From Candidatus Terrybacteria bacterium RIFCSPLOWO2_01_FULL_58_14 (GTDB lineage Bacteria > Patescibacteriota > Minisyncoccia > Terrybacterales > 2-01-FULL-58-14), in contig MHSZ01000028.1 in the NCBI GenBank assembly GCA_001824745.1, forward strand, positions 329 through 11,047: a DNA stretch of 10,719 bases, in the 5' to 3' direction. The position numbers and the translations under genes were made by a program. Positions 1 through 6,130 of the stretch are shown here, piece after piece; position 1 is the stretch's first letter, and each line of letters opens with the position of its first letter. The notes under the pieces were generated by a model. That model saw nothing but the letters and a program-made list of their open reading frames with translations, had not been told where the DNA came from and made no database searches.

Positions 1-36
1 CGAATAACAGGTAACCCTCGCTGCGAGCGGGGTGCT

Positions 37-75
37 CGTTTCGGCAGCAGTTCGTTTCACTCACTGGCCGAAACG
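37..75. repeat. 9-bp inverted repeat
   Basis: CGTTTCGGC at 37-45 is the exact reverse complement of GCCGAAACG at 67-75, with 21 nt between. The right arm is itself part of a small palindrome, GCCG-AAA-CGGC (67-77), so two alternative foldings compete. No T-run follows on either strand, so it does not look like an intrinsic terminator. It could be a structured RNA element or a protein site. Confidence 0.5.
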
Positions 76-134
76 GCAGGGAATCGGGATATAATACGTC
101 GTACATTATCTGTTTGGCGACGTAATATATTGGG

Positions 135-153
135 GAAGGGACAAAGCCCCTTC
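135..153 (-). terminator. Weak stem-loop after the small hydrophobic ORF
   Basis: Read on the minus strand, GAAGGG, a 7-nt loop and CCCTTC form a 6-bp stem starting about 8 nt after the TAA of the small gene. It is followed by CCC and an AT-rich stretch (AATATATTA) rather than a T-run. It is a possible end of the three-gene left operon, but a weak one. Confidence 0.35.
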
Positions 154-161
154 TGTATCGA

Positions 162-473
162 TTAGCTAGGCGGCAAGAGATCGAGAAGCGTTTTCAAGAT
201 CCCGGCGAGCATTTGGAGTACTTTTACGATATTCTCTACGACCTTCTCGGGATTCAAGGTATGGAGAATGCCAAGAAGGACGCCCCCAAGGGCCCGGAAA
301 AGCACGCCTAAAAACTCCCCTATCGCTTCTTTGACATTGAGCAATGCGGGAAAAATCTCCTTGAATATCCCCAAAATGGCCTCAAAAGGCCCTCGAAGCT
401 CGGCCGGGGTCTGCGGTGTTAGAGGGCTTTGAGGAGGCCCTTGTTGGGCCAATAAAGTGGAGAAAAAGGGCAT
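162..473 (-). CDS. Small hydrophobic amphipathic protein, unknown function
   Basis: Encodes 103 residues that I do not recognise. The N-terminus (MPFFSTLLAQQ) is followed by a Pro/Gln-rich stretch to about residue 23. From about 29 to 100 the chain is made of hydrophobic and amphipathic helices rich in Leu, Ile, Val and Gly. The most membrane-like part is about 52-70, around LFRALGGVLLGIL. It ends in LPPS. The ATG is 17 nt after the stop of the M23 peptidase gene, with a GGGGA ribosome-site candidate 12 nt upstream, so it is probably co-transcribed and translated from the same message. No other ATG, GTG or TTG lies upstream in frame before a stop at 558-560. In-frame codons just upstream would read RIRGFALA and would make a better signal peptide, but no normal start codon supports that. 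Membrane location is inferred from composition only. Confidence 0.65.
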   Translation of the reverse strand: MPFFSTLLAQQGPPQSPLTPQTPAELRGPFEAILGIFKEIFPALLNVKEAIGEFLGVLFRALGGVLLGILHTLNPEKVVENIVKVLQMLAGILKTLLDLLPPS

Positions 474-490
474 AGCAAGCGCAAATCCCC

Positions 491-1741
491 TTATCCGCCA
501 AGGAAATCCATGGGATTCAACGATCCCCCGATTGGGAGCGGGCCGTACCAGCGGGATTCAATAGTGAAGGTGTCGGCGGCGTAGACCGTGAAGTGCAGGT
601 GCGGCCCGGTGGAGAACCCCGTTGAACCCATACGGCCGATCACCTGGCCTGCCAGGACTTTTTGACCCGTGGCCACTTCCTGGAGGGAAAGATGGGCGTA
701 GAGCGTCACCAGGCCATTTTTGTGGTCGATAGCCACCCAGCGGCCGTAGGCGTAGCGGCCGTCGTTGCCCACCCCCGCGACGGTGCCGGATACCGCAGCA
801 TAGACAGGATCACCGATTACGCCGGGCGTTGACGCTCCAAAATCTACGCCGTTGTGGAACTCATACTGGTCGTTGATGAAGCCCGTAGACGAAGTGGAGC
901 CGTATCCTTGTGTGATGCGTACGCTGGCAACCGGCCACCCAAGGATTCCTTTGCCCGGTAAGGTGGCGGGATTGATGGCGCGCCGCAGCTGGGCTTCGAG
1001 ATCGAGGATTTCCCTTTGGACGGCTTGTTGTTGGGCGAGAATGTTTCCGAGGAGCCGTTGGTAATTGCCTTCTTCGCGCCGCGTCTCTGTCAGGAGACCA
1101 TCGCGCTCGTCTTGTTCCGATGTCACGAGCGCGCGCTGTACTAAGAGTTCATCGCGAAGTTTTGCGGCTTGCGTGCGTTCTTCTTCGCTCTGCTGTTTTG
1201 ACTCTTCGAGTGCGGCCTTCGCGTCTTTGAGTTTACGGATGTTTGCCGCGAGCGCTTCGTCGAGCAGTTCTGCGGATCGCAAGGAGTCGAAGACTTCGGA
1301 GAAAGGGCGCCCGGCAAACACCAGCGCTACGGCACCGGTTTGATCTTCCGAGAGCTGCATCGTGCGGAGGAGTTCTCCGATGCGGTCCTCCCCTTCTGTA
1401 ATTTCTTCTTCGTGCTGTGCGATTTCCAGCAGAAGTTGCTGGATGTGAAGGTTGGCGTTCTCGATACGGCTCTCGGTGAGACGGATTTCCAGCTCGAAGG
1501 ACGCGATTTGGCGATCGAGGCGGGCGATTTCGTTGGCAAGTGTTCGCTCGCGGCCCTGCAGGCCCGTGAGTTCGCTTTTCGCCTGTGACGCTTGCTGTGC
1601 GAGTTCTTTCACCGCCGCGTCCTTTGCTGCAATTTGCGCGCGGAGATCATCAATGAGGTCGGCGTTGACAGACGCGCCGGAGGTCAAGAGCACTCCAGCG
1701 CCGATGCCGCCGATGGTGATGAGGAGAAGTGCGCGGCGCAT
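491..1741 (-). CDS. Secreted coiled-coil M23 peptidoglycan endopeptidase (CwlO/EnvC/PcsB-like)
   Basis: A 416-residue secreted murein hydrolase. Residues 1-27 form a signal peptide (MRR, then a hydrophobic core, then an A-x-A-like site at SVNA). Residues about 28-255 are a long heptad-rich coiled coil, interrupted near 134-165 by a non-coiled hinge (VALVFAGRPFSEVFDSL) like that of CwlO, PcsB and EnvC relatives. Residues about 265-416 are an LytM/M23 domain with all expected zinc and catalytic residues: H296 and D300 (HNGVD), H350 (YAHLS), H381 and H383 (HLHF). The family cuts peptide crosslinks and, in model species, is held inactive by its coiled coil until FtsEX or a similar partner opens it. 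No FtsEX gene is in this window. The ATG is 17 nt after the fibre gene stop, with GGAAAAG just upstream as ribosome site. Likely job: septal or envelope wall remodelling, or wall opening linked to the neighbouring surface protein. Confidence 0.92.
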   Translation of the reverse strand: MRRALLLITIGGIGAGVLLTSGASVNADLIDDLRAQIAAKDAAVKELAQQASQAKSELTGLQGRERTLANEIARLDRQIASFELEIRLTESRIENANLHIQQLLLEIAQHEEEITEGEDRIGELLRTMQLSEDQTGAVALVFAGRPFSEVFDSLRSAELLDEALAANIRKLKDAKAALEESKQQSEEERTQAAKLRDELLVQRALVTSEQDERDGLLTETRREEGNYQRLLGNILAQQQAVQREILDLEAQLRRAINPATLPGKGILGWPVASVRITQGYGSTSSTGFINDQYEFHNGVDFGASTPGVIGDPVYAAVSGTVAGVGNDGRYAYGRWVAIDHKNGLVTLYAHLSLQEVATGQKVLAGQVIGRMGSTGFSTGPHLHFTVYAADTFTIESRWYGPLPIGGSLNPMDFLGG

Positions 1742-1758
1742 TCTTTTCCGTCGTCATG

Positions 1759-3345
1759 TTAGATATCACGTCCTTCACACCACGCGTGCGAGCCGGCCAA
1801 AAAGTTTCCGGCACTGGTGAAAAATGAGACCGAAGTGATTTGCGCAGCCGTGTTGCTCCACACGCCGGCCCCGGAATACCGGCGTGGATAGCTCGCTATT
1901 GCCGGCGCGCTCGTTGCGTCATAGGTAACTGCTTTTCTCGTGTCTGTAAAATTCGTAATTTGCAAAGTGGAAGAAAAGGGATCGGCAAGAGCGTCAAGGC
2001 CGCTTAACTGGATGGAATCATCAGAGGTATCTTGGGCATCTGTTACTGCAGTGCTCTGGATCAGAAAGGCGTTCCAAGAATACGACGCCGCCCCGCTATC
2101 GCCATTGAATCGCACATTCTTGATGGCGGTAGAAGAAGAACCCTTTGCCTCTAAGTAGCAGGTCGTATGTTCGGTCGCTTGCGAAAGGGAGATATCGATG
2201 GAAGCCGCAGCGACTCCAAGCGTCGTGCCGCCAAGATACGTCATGACTCCTCCGCCCGACGGCCAGCTCGTGATGCAGCCTCCTCCGTCGAAGCAAATAC
2301 CTCCGGCGCCACGGAAAGTTATTCCACTCGCAGTTCCACTTCCATCGATATAAAATATATTGTTATTCGCTTCATAAATAGCGGCGTTTGCCGAACCGGC
2401 GGCATTTTTAAATCGTAGGGTCCCCCCCCCGCCGAGATCGCCGTTTGGAACAAGAAGCTCGCCGCCATTTGTTATGCTCAGTTTTTCTGACCAGCCAGTT
2501 CCCGCCTCATCCGTCGCCGTTGCGAAGACAAAGGGAGCGCCGGCCTTCCAGTAGATATAAGAGGCAGGCGCAGGATCAGTGGCGAATATCGCGAATGGAG
2601 TACCGGCCCCGGTAGATTTCACTGCGAAACGGGTGATACCGCTCGAAGAGACGGTGAGGGGTTGAGTAGGAGCCGTTGCCCCGGTTCCTATGCCAACTCT
2701 GCCGCCCGTGATTGCCAAAGCTGCAACGCCGTTATCGTAGTACTCAATGCTCATTGGCCCTGTGCCCGCATCGGGGTCATTGAATTTTATTCTCGTCACT
2801 TGGGGAGAACCCATCGTCGTGGGTTGCAGTAAAATCGCATCGTTCAGCGAGGCAACGTGGAGTTTCGCTCCTGGCGCGGCCGTCAATCCGATGCCGACGT
2901 TGCCGGTGTTGTAATAAATATCGTTTACCAATGTAGTCCATTGGGAGCTGCCGCCTGCGGGCCAGCTTGCCTGACACGTTCCCGCAATACAAAGCCGGGT
3001 CGCATTCGCATCGCCGGAGACGTCTAACGCGTATGCTCCCGGTGTTGCAGTCAGGATGCCGACCCTGCCGCCGGTAGGATTGAGCAGCACGAAGCCCTTG
3101 GTGGCGTCAGAGGTTGAGTCCAGCGTGAGATTTCCGCTGGCCGTGCTATTGCCCTGGAGCGTGAATCCGGCAGCGTTGATATTGCTCGTCCAAGGGGTCT
3201 GGGAGCCGCCACCGCCTCCAGGAGGCGGGACATTACCTGCCGGCGCCGGCTGTGCTGGATCGGTCCAGGCGCGCGCCCCAAACGCCAGCATGAGCGCCAA
3301 TATGAAAACCCCTATGCCCAAACGATTAAGATTCCACAGCATCAT
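1759..3345 (-). CDS. Secreted fibre-like repeat protein with phage-tail-like C-terminal domain
   Basis: A 528-residue exported protein. Residues 1-26 are a signal peptide or N-terminal anchor (MMLWNLNR, hydrophobic core, FGARAW), followed by a Pro/Gly-rich linker (27-50). Residues about 50-330 contain beta-repeat units of the tail-fibre type, seen as GGRVGI, GNVGIG and GGRVGIG followed by xPxxxLxV (82-104, 138-154, 204-222). Two copies of a Cys-Trp motif occur, CIAGTCQASWP (109-119) and CFDGGGCITSWP (341-352), each followed by Gly/Ser. Residues about 357-528 resemble a beta-sandwich found at the ends of phage tail proteins (FNGDSG, GVWSNTAAQITSVSFF, GNFLAGS). The start is one of two adjacent ATGs (3345 or 3342), with AAAGAG just upstream. 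The frame stays open far upstream into gltX, but that part is a shadow. A surface adhesin or cell-contact fibre is inferred, not shown. Confidence 0.8.
   Translation of the reverse strand: MMLWNLNRLGIGVFILALMLAFGARAWTDPAQPAPAGNVPPPGGGGGSQTPWTSNINAAGFTLQGNSTASGNLTLDSTSDATKGFVLLNPTGGRVGILTATPGAYALDVSGDANATRLCIAGTCQASWPAGGSSQWTTLVNDIYYNTGNVGIGLTAAPGAKLHVASLNDAILLQPTTMGSPQVTRIKFNDPDAGTGPMSIEYYDNGVAALAITGGRVGIGTGATAPTQPLTVSSSGITRFAVKSTGAGTPFAIFATDPAPASYIYWKAGAPFVFATATDEAGTGWSEKLSITNGGELLVPNGDLGGGGTLRFKNAAGSANAAIYEANNNIFYIDGSGTASGITFRGAGGICFDGGGCITSWPSGGGVMTYLGGTTLGVAAASIDISLSQATEHTTCYLEAKGSSSTAIKNVRFNGDSGAASYSWNAFLIQSTAVTDAQDTSDDSIQLSGLDALADPFSSTLQITNFTDTRKAVTYDATSAPAIASYPRRYSGAGVWSNTAAQITSVSFFTSAGNFLAGSHAWCEGRDI
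2422..2430 (-). repeat. Nine-G homopolymer run inside the fibre gene
   Basis: The coding strand has nine consecutive G, covering the Gly codons for residues 296-298 of the fibre protein. Gain of one G would put a TAA in frame within about five codons. Loss of one G shifts into a frame that also meets a stop within about 30 codons. Runs of this length are known slippage sites in surface genes of some bacteria, so this is a candidate switch. No variation can be seen from one sequence. Confidence 0.6.
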
Positions 3346-3385
3346 ACTCTTTATAGCATAATAGTATAGTTCTTGTCCTCTCTTT
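3346..3385 (-). promoter_or_regulatory. AT-rich promoter-like spacer ahead of the fibre gene
   Basis: The 40 nt upstream of the fibre ATG are AT-rich and contain overlapping -10-like hexamers on the minus strand: TATACT (3368-3363), TATTAT (3363-3358) and TATAAA (3355-3350). Only TATAAA has a passable partner, AGGACA (3379-3374, 4 of 6 matches to TTGACA) with an 18-nt spacer. That choice would give an almost leaderless message and would leave AAAGAG outside it. The position after a strong hairpin supports a separate transcription unit, but the exact promoter is uncertain. Confidence 0.35.
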
Positions 3386-3410
3386 CTAAGGGGGGTCTGC
3401 CCCCCCTTAG
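3386..3410. terminator. Perfect 10-bp GC-rich hairpin after gltX
   Basis: CTAAGGGGGG (3386-3395) and CCCCCCTTAG (3401-3410) are perfect reverse complements around a 5-nt loop. On the minus strand the hairpin starts 5 nt after the gltX stop, which is the right place for the end of the cell-wall operon. The bases that follow on that strand are AAAGAGAGG, not a T-run, so it is not a textbook intrinsic terminator. On the plus strand the flank is ATTGGTTATTT, weakly T-rich. It may be a U-tract-less terminator, a 3'-end stabiliser or a partial read-through element. Confidence 0.6.
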
Positions 3411-3415
3411 ATTGG

Positions 3416-4996
3416 TTATTTAGGTCGTACAATAATATTTTGCGCTTCTTGGATACGCGCAAGTGTCTCTTCTTTTCCGATAATTGCGGCAATATCAAAC
3501 GGGCCTGGCGATTGTTTTTTTCCCGAGAGCGCGACGCGAACGGGCCAAAGAAGCCTACCGCGATCAGGTTTTTCTCCGGAAACCGACAACGACTCCGCAG
3601 CAGCCATAAGATCGCGCTCAAGGCGATTCTGCGTCCACTCCCCTTCCGGGATCGGTTCAAGTATTTCTTTTGCGGAGTCAAGTGCGCGCTCGACGTCTTC
3701 ATCGGCCATATCTTTCCAGCGGAGGAGCTCGCGATCAAGCCGCGGTTTTTCAAAGAAGTAGCGATACTCCCCCGCCAGCAACTCTTCGACGTTTGCCAGC
3801 GGAGCGCGCTCGAGTACGGTTGCGGCGAGTGTTGCGATGGTTTCTTTGCGGACATGCCAGCGATTGCCGGCAAGAACCGCCACAATTTTCTTTTCGAGTT
3901 CAGGCGTGAGCGCGTCGTGCGTGAGCCAGCGGCGCGCAGGTGCGCCGAGCCATTGGCGGTTGAACCATTCCAGCTTGTCTTGGTTCCAGATCGCTCCGCC
4001 GCTCTGAATGCCGTCGAGGGTAAAGGCGTCGATGAGTTCCTGCAGTGTGAAAAGCTCCTGATCTGTTCCGGGGTTCCATCCGAGCAGCGCAAGGAAGTTC
4101 ACGATCGTTTCGGGAAAATACCCGGCCTCGCGAAGTTCGCGCACCGAGGTGGCGCCGTGGCGTTTGGAGAGTTTGGAGCGATCCTGCGCCAAAATCATTG
4201 AAAAGTGCGCGTACTGCGGAGATGACAGGCCGAGGAGGCGGGCGATGATCATTTGTTTGGGGGTGTTGGCGATGTGATCATCGCCCCGGAGTACGTGCGT
4301 GATGCGCATTTCCGCATCATCCACGGCAACGGCGAAGTTGTAGAGGGGAAAGAAGCGCTTGCCGTCCAGTTTCGCCAGCGCGATGTCGCCGAAAAGAACG
4401 GTGTCGAACGCGATCTCTCCGCGCACGAGATCCTCGAACGCGAAATGTTCCTCGGGCATTCGCAAGCGAACGATCGCTCGTTTTTCGCGCGCGGCGCGTT
4501 GCCGAGCTTCCTTCGGTGCTAAGGATTGACACGCTCCGCTGTAACGCTGGATCTCACCGCTCGTGCGCTGCGTTTCTCGCTGGGCAGCGAGTGTTTCTTC
4601 CGAACAGAAACAAAAATACGCGCGGTCGTGTTCCAGAAGCGGTTGCAAATAGCGTTCGTAGATCGGCAGCCGCTCGGATTGCCGGTACGGTCCGAAAGCA
4701 CCCCCCGTTTCAATCCCCTCGTCCCAAGAAATGCCAAGCCATCGCAACTGTTCTGCGATGTCTCGCTCGAACTCCGGCTTGCTCCGTTCGATGTCCGTGT
4801 CCTCGATACGGAGCACAAAAGTGCCTCCGTAGCGCTTCGCAAAGAGAAAATTGAAGAGTGCGGTGCGCGCAGTGCCCAAGTGCAATAACCCCGTTGGCGA
4901 GGGGGCAATCCTCACACGGGGGCGCTGTACCAATGCCGAGGGGAATGCGAGGAGTTTCTTGAGTGCGGGAAGAAGTGTCGGCATGCGGGCATTCAC
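3416..4996 (-). CDS. gltX: Glutamyl-tRNA synthetase
   Basis: A 526-residue class I aminoacyl-tRNA synthetase that charges tRNA with glutamate. The N-terminal catalytic core shows APSPTG (31-36) and the HIGH-box variant HLGT (39-42), then RIEDTD (63-68). The KMSKS loop is KLSKR at 275-279 (DRSKLSKRHG), and the helical anticodon-binding part follows (WNQDKLEWFN onward). The insert has C129-x-C131 and C156, spaced as in the zinc site of the E. coli enzyme, but the expected final His is Ser158, so that site may be incomplete. Whether it also charges tRNA-Gln cannot be told here. The chosen start is a GTG at 4996 sharing GTGA with the murG stop. An ATG at 4984 is the alternative, and either leaves about 20 extra residues ahead of the catalytic strand. 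Its place directly after murG is unusual. Confidence 0.96.
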   Translation of the reverse strand: MNARMPTLLPALKKLLAFPSALVQRPRVRIAPSPTGLLHLGTARTALFNFLFAKRYGGTFVLRIEDTDIERSKPEFERDIAEQLRWLGISWDEGIETGGAFGPYRQSERLPIYERYLQPLLEHDRAYFCFCSEETLAAQRETQRTSGEIQRYSGACQSLAPKEARQRAAREKRAIVRLRMPEEHFAFEDLVRGEIAFDTVLFGDIALAKLDGKRFFPLYNFAVAVDDAEMRITHVLRGDDHIANTPKQMIIARLLGLSSPQYAHFSMILAQDRSKLSKRHGATSVRELREAGYFPETIVNFLALLGWNPGTDQELFTLQELIDAFTLDGIQSGGAIWNQDKLEWFNRQWLGAPARRWLTHDALTPELEKKIVAVLAGNRWHVRKETIATLAATVLERAPLANVEELLAGEYRYFFEKPRLDRELLRWKDMADEDVERALDSAKEILEPIPEGEWTQNRLERDLMAAAESLSVSGEKPDRGRLLWPVRVALSGKKQSPGPFDIAAIIGKEETLARIQEAQNIIVRPK

Positions 4997-6111
4997 GATC
5001 GCCGTTGGCCGAGACGGATGGTTGTCGCGGCGATATCCGCTGCAGCATCGGGCTTTGCAAAGGCGCGAAATCGCGTGCGGAACACTTCACGAGCCGCAGC
5101 GTCTTTCAGGAGATGCTCAACACTTCCCAGGAGAAGGTGCGGTGCTAAGTTGGCGCCCGACAGTGTCAAGGCCGCGCCAAGATCCGCGAGGATTGCCGCG
5201 TTGCGCTCCTGGTGATGCGCTGCTGCACTTTTCAGCGGCAGAAAAATCGTCGGCAAGCCCGTAAGTGCTAACTCGAAGATCGATCCGGCTCCCGCACGGC
5301 TCACGACCACCGTCGCAACAGCGTACGCATCTGCGAGCGCTGCTTCGTCCAGGAACGGCACGACGTGGTAGAAGCGCAAGGTATCGGGATAGGGCTCGAG
5401 TACCAAAGCGATCTCCCTTGCGAAGCGATCCGCCACACGCGCGCCGGTTTGGTGGATTACTTCGCTCTCCGTGGCAAGTTGCGGTGCTATCTGCACCATG
5501 AGCGAATTCAATTCCTCCGCGCCCTGCGAGCCGCCGAGGACGAGCACGACGGGCTTCAAGGCGAGGTGGAAGCGCTGTTGGGCCCTTTGGGGATTTCCTT
5601 GCGTGAGCGTTTTTCGTACCGGATTGCCGACAATGTGCGCACGTTTCTCAACTAGCCGCGGCAATGCTGTAGTCGCCGGGAACGAGAGCAATACCTCTTT
5701 GGCGAAACGCGCACAGATGCGCGTGGAGAGGCCGGTCACCGCATCGGATTCATGAATGACAATCGGGATGCGGAACAACCATGCGACGGTGACGACGGGC
5801 ACCATGCCGTATCCCCCTTTCCCGAACACCACATCGGGCATGAACCAGTAGAGTTCCCAAAATGCGATGATAAAGCCCGCGGGTATTTTGAGGAGCTCGA
5901 GCAGAAGGCGCGGCGTGGGATATCGAGGAAGCTTGCCGGCGATGATGCCTCGTACGACGACACTCTCACGTTCGAGTGCATCCGCGCCGAATGCGGCAGG
6001 GCCGATAAAGCGAAGTTCGGCATTGGGAAGCTGCCTACGGAGCTCCCGCGCGATTGCGATAAGCGGGAACACGTGGCCGCCCGTTCCCCCGCCGGTGAGT
6101 ACAATACGCAT
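4993..6111 (-). CDS. murG: UDP-GlcNAc:lipid I N-acetylglucosaminyltransferase
   Basis: MurG (372 residues) adds GlcNAc to lipid I on the inner face of the membrane, making lipid II. The GT-B fold is clear. The N-terminal Gly-rich loop is GGGTGGH (7-13), followed by FGKGGYG, the acceptor-side motif HESDAVTG in place of the more common HEQNAxxG, GNPVR, and the second Gly-rich loop GGSQGAEELN. The donor-binding segment is SRAGAGSIFELALTGLP, with HHQERNA close behind. Length fits the family. It starts at ATG 6111, with AGAAAGAG about 8 nt upstream, 19 nt after the ftsW stop. Its TGA overlaps the gltX GTG start, which implies translational coupling. The HESDA wording is one I associate with Parcubacteria-type MurG, from memory. 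Confidence 0.96.
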   Translation of the reverse strand: MRIVLTGGGTGGHVFPLIAIARELRRQLPNAELRFIGPAAFGADALERESVVVRGIIAGKLPRYPTPRLLLELLKIPAGFIIAFWELYWFMPDVVFGKGGYGMVPVVTVAWLFRIPIVIHESDAVTGLSTRICARFAKEVLLSFPATTALPRLVEKRAHIVGNPVRKTLTQGNPQRAQQRFHLALKPVVLVLGGSQGAEELNSLMVQIAPQLATESEVIHQTGARVADRFAREIALVLEPYPDTLRFYHVVPFLDEAALADAYAVATVVVSRAGAGSIFELALTGLPTIFLPLKSAAAHHQERNAAILADLGAALTLSGANLAPHLLLGSVEHLLKDAAAREVFRTRFRAFAKPDAAADIAATTIRLGQRRS

Positions 6112-6130
6112 AGGGTGTACTCTTTCTATC

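Larger units (their letters stand above)
1..161. other. Intergenic left edge with inverted repeats
   Basis: No supported gene lies here. Three inverted repeats are visible: a small hairpin CTCG-CTG-CGAG at 17-27, a perfect 9-bp repeat CGTTTCGGC (37-45) and GCCGAAACG (67-75) with a 21-nt loop, and ataat (91-95) facing attat (105-109). TATAAT occurs on the plus strand at 90-95 but has no good -35 box at the right distance. One plus-strand frame is open from base 1 to a TAG at 163-165, and a minus-strand frame is open from an ATG at 106 to the left edge. Both are short and neither has a ribosome site or a recognisable product. The stretch could be a regulatory region for a gene beyond the left edge, or part of a small structured RNA. 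Confidence 0.5.

Noticed and set aside
1..106. Leftward frame from ATG 106 (MYDVLYPDS...)
   Set aside because: Only about 35 codons are visible, with no ribosome site and no known start. It could be real only if supported by sequence beyond the edge.
1..165. Plus-strand frame open from the edge to TAG 163-165
   Set aside because: About 54 codons without a recognisable motif, crossing several hairpins, which is within chance. All neighbours are on the other strand.
474..560. Programmed frameshift joining the M23 protein to the small downstream ORF
   Set aside because: The M23 domain is complete at its TAA, no slippery site is seen, and the small ORF has its own ATG and ribosome-site candidate.
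3346..4092. Upstream extension of the fibre gene to a TTG at 4092
   Set aside because: This part overlaps gltX in another frame and crosses the terminator-like hairpin. A signal peptide and AAAGAG site mark the ATG at 3345.
3440..4201. Plus-strand open frame of 253 codons
   Set aside because: Antisense to gltX in a region with clear GluRS sequence; no recognisable domain.
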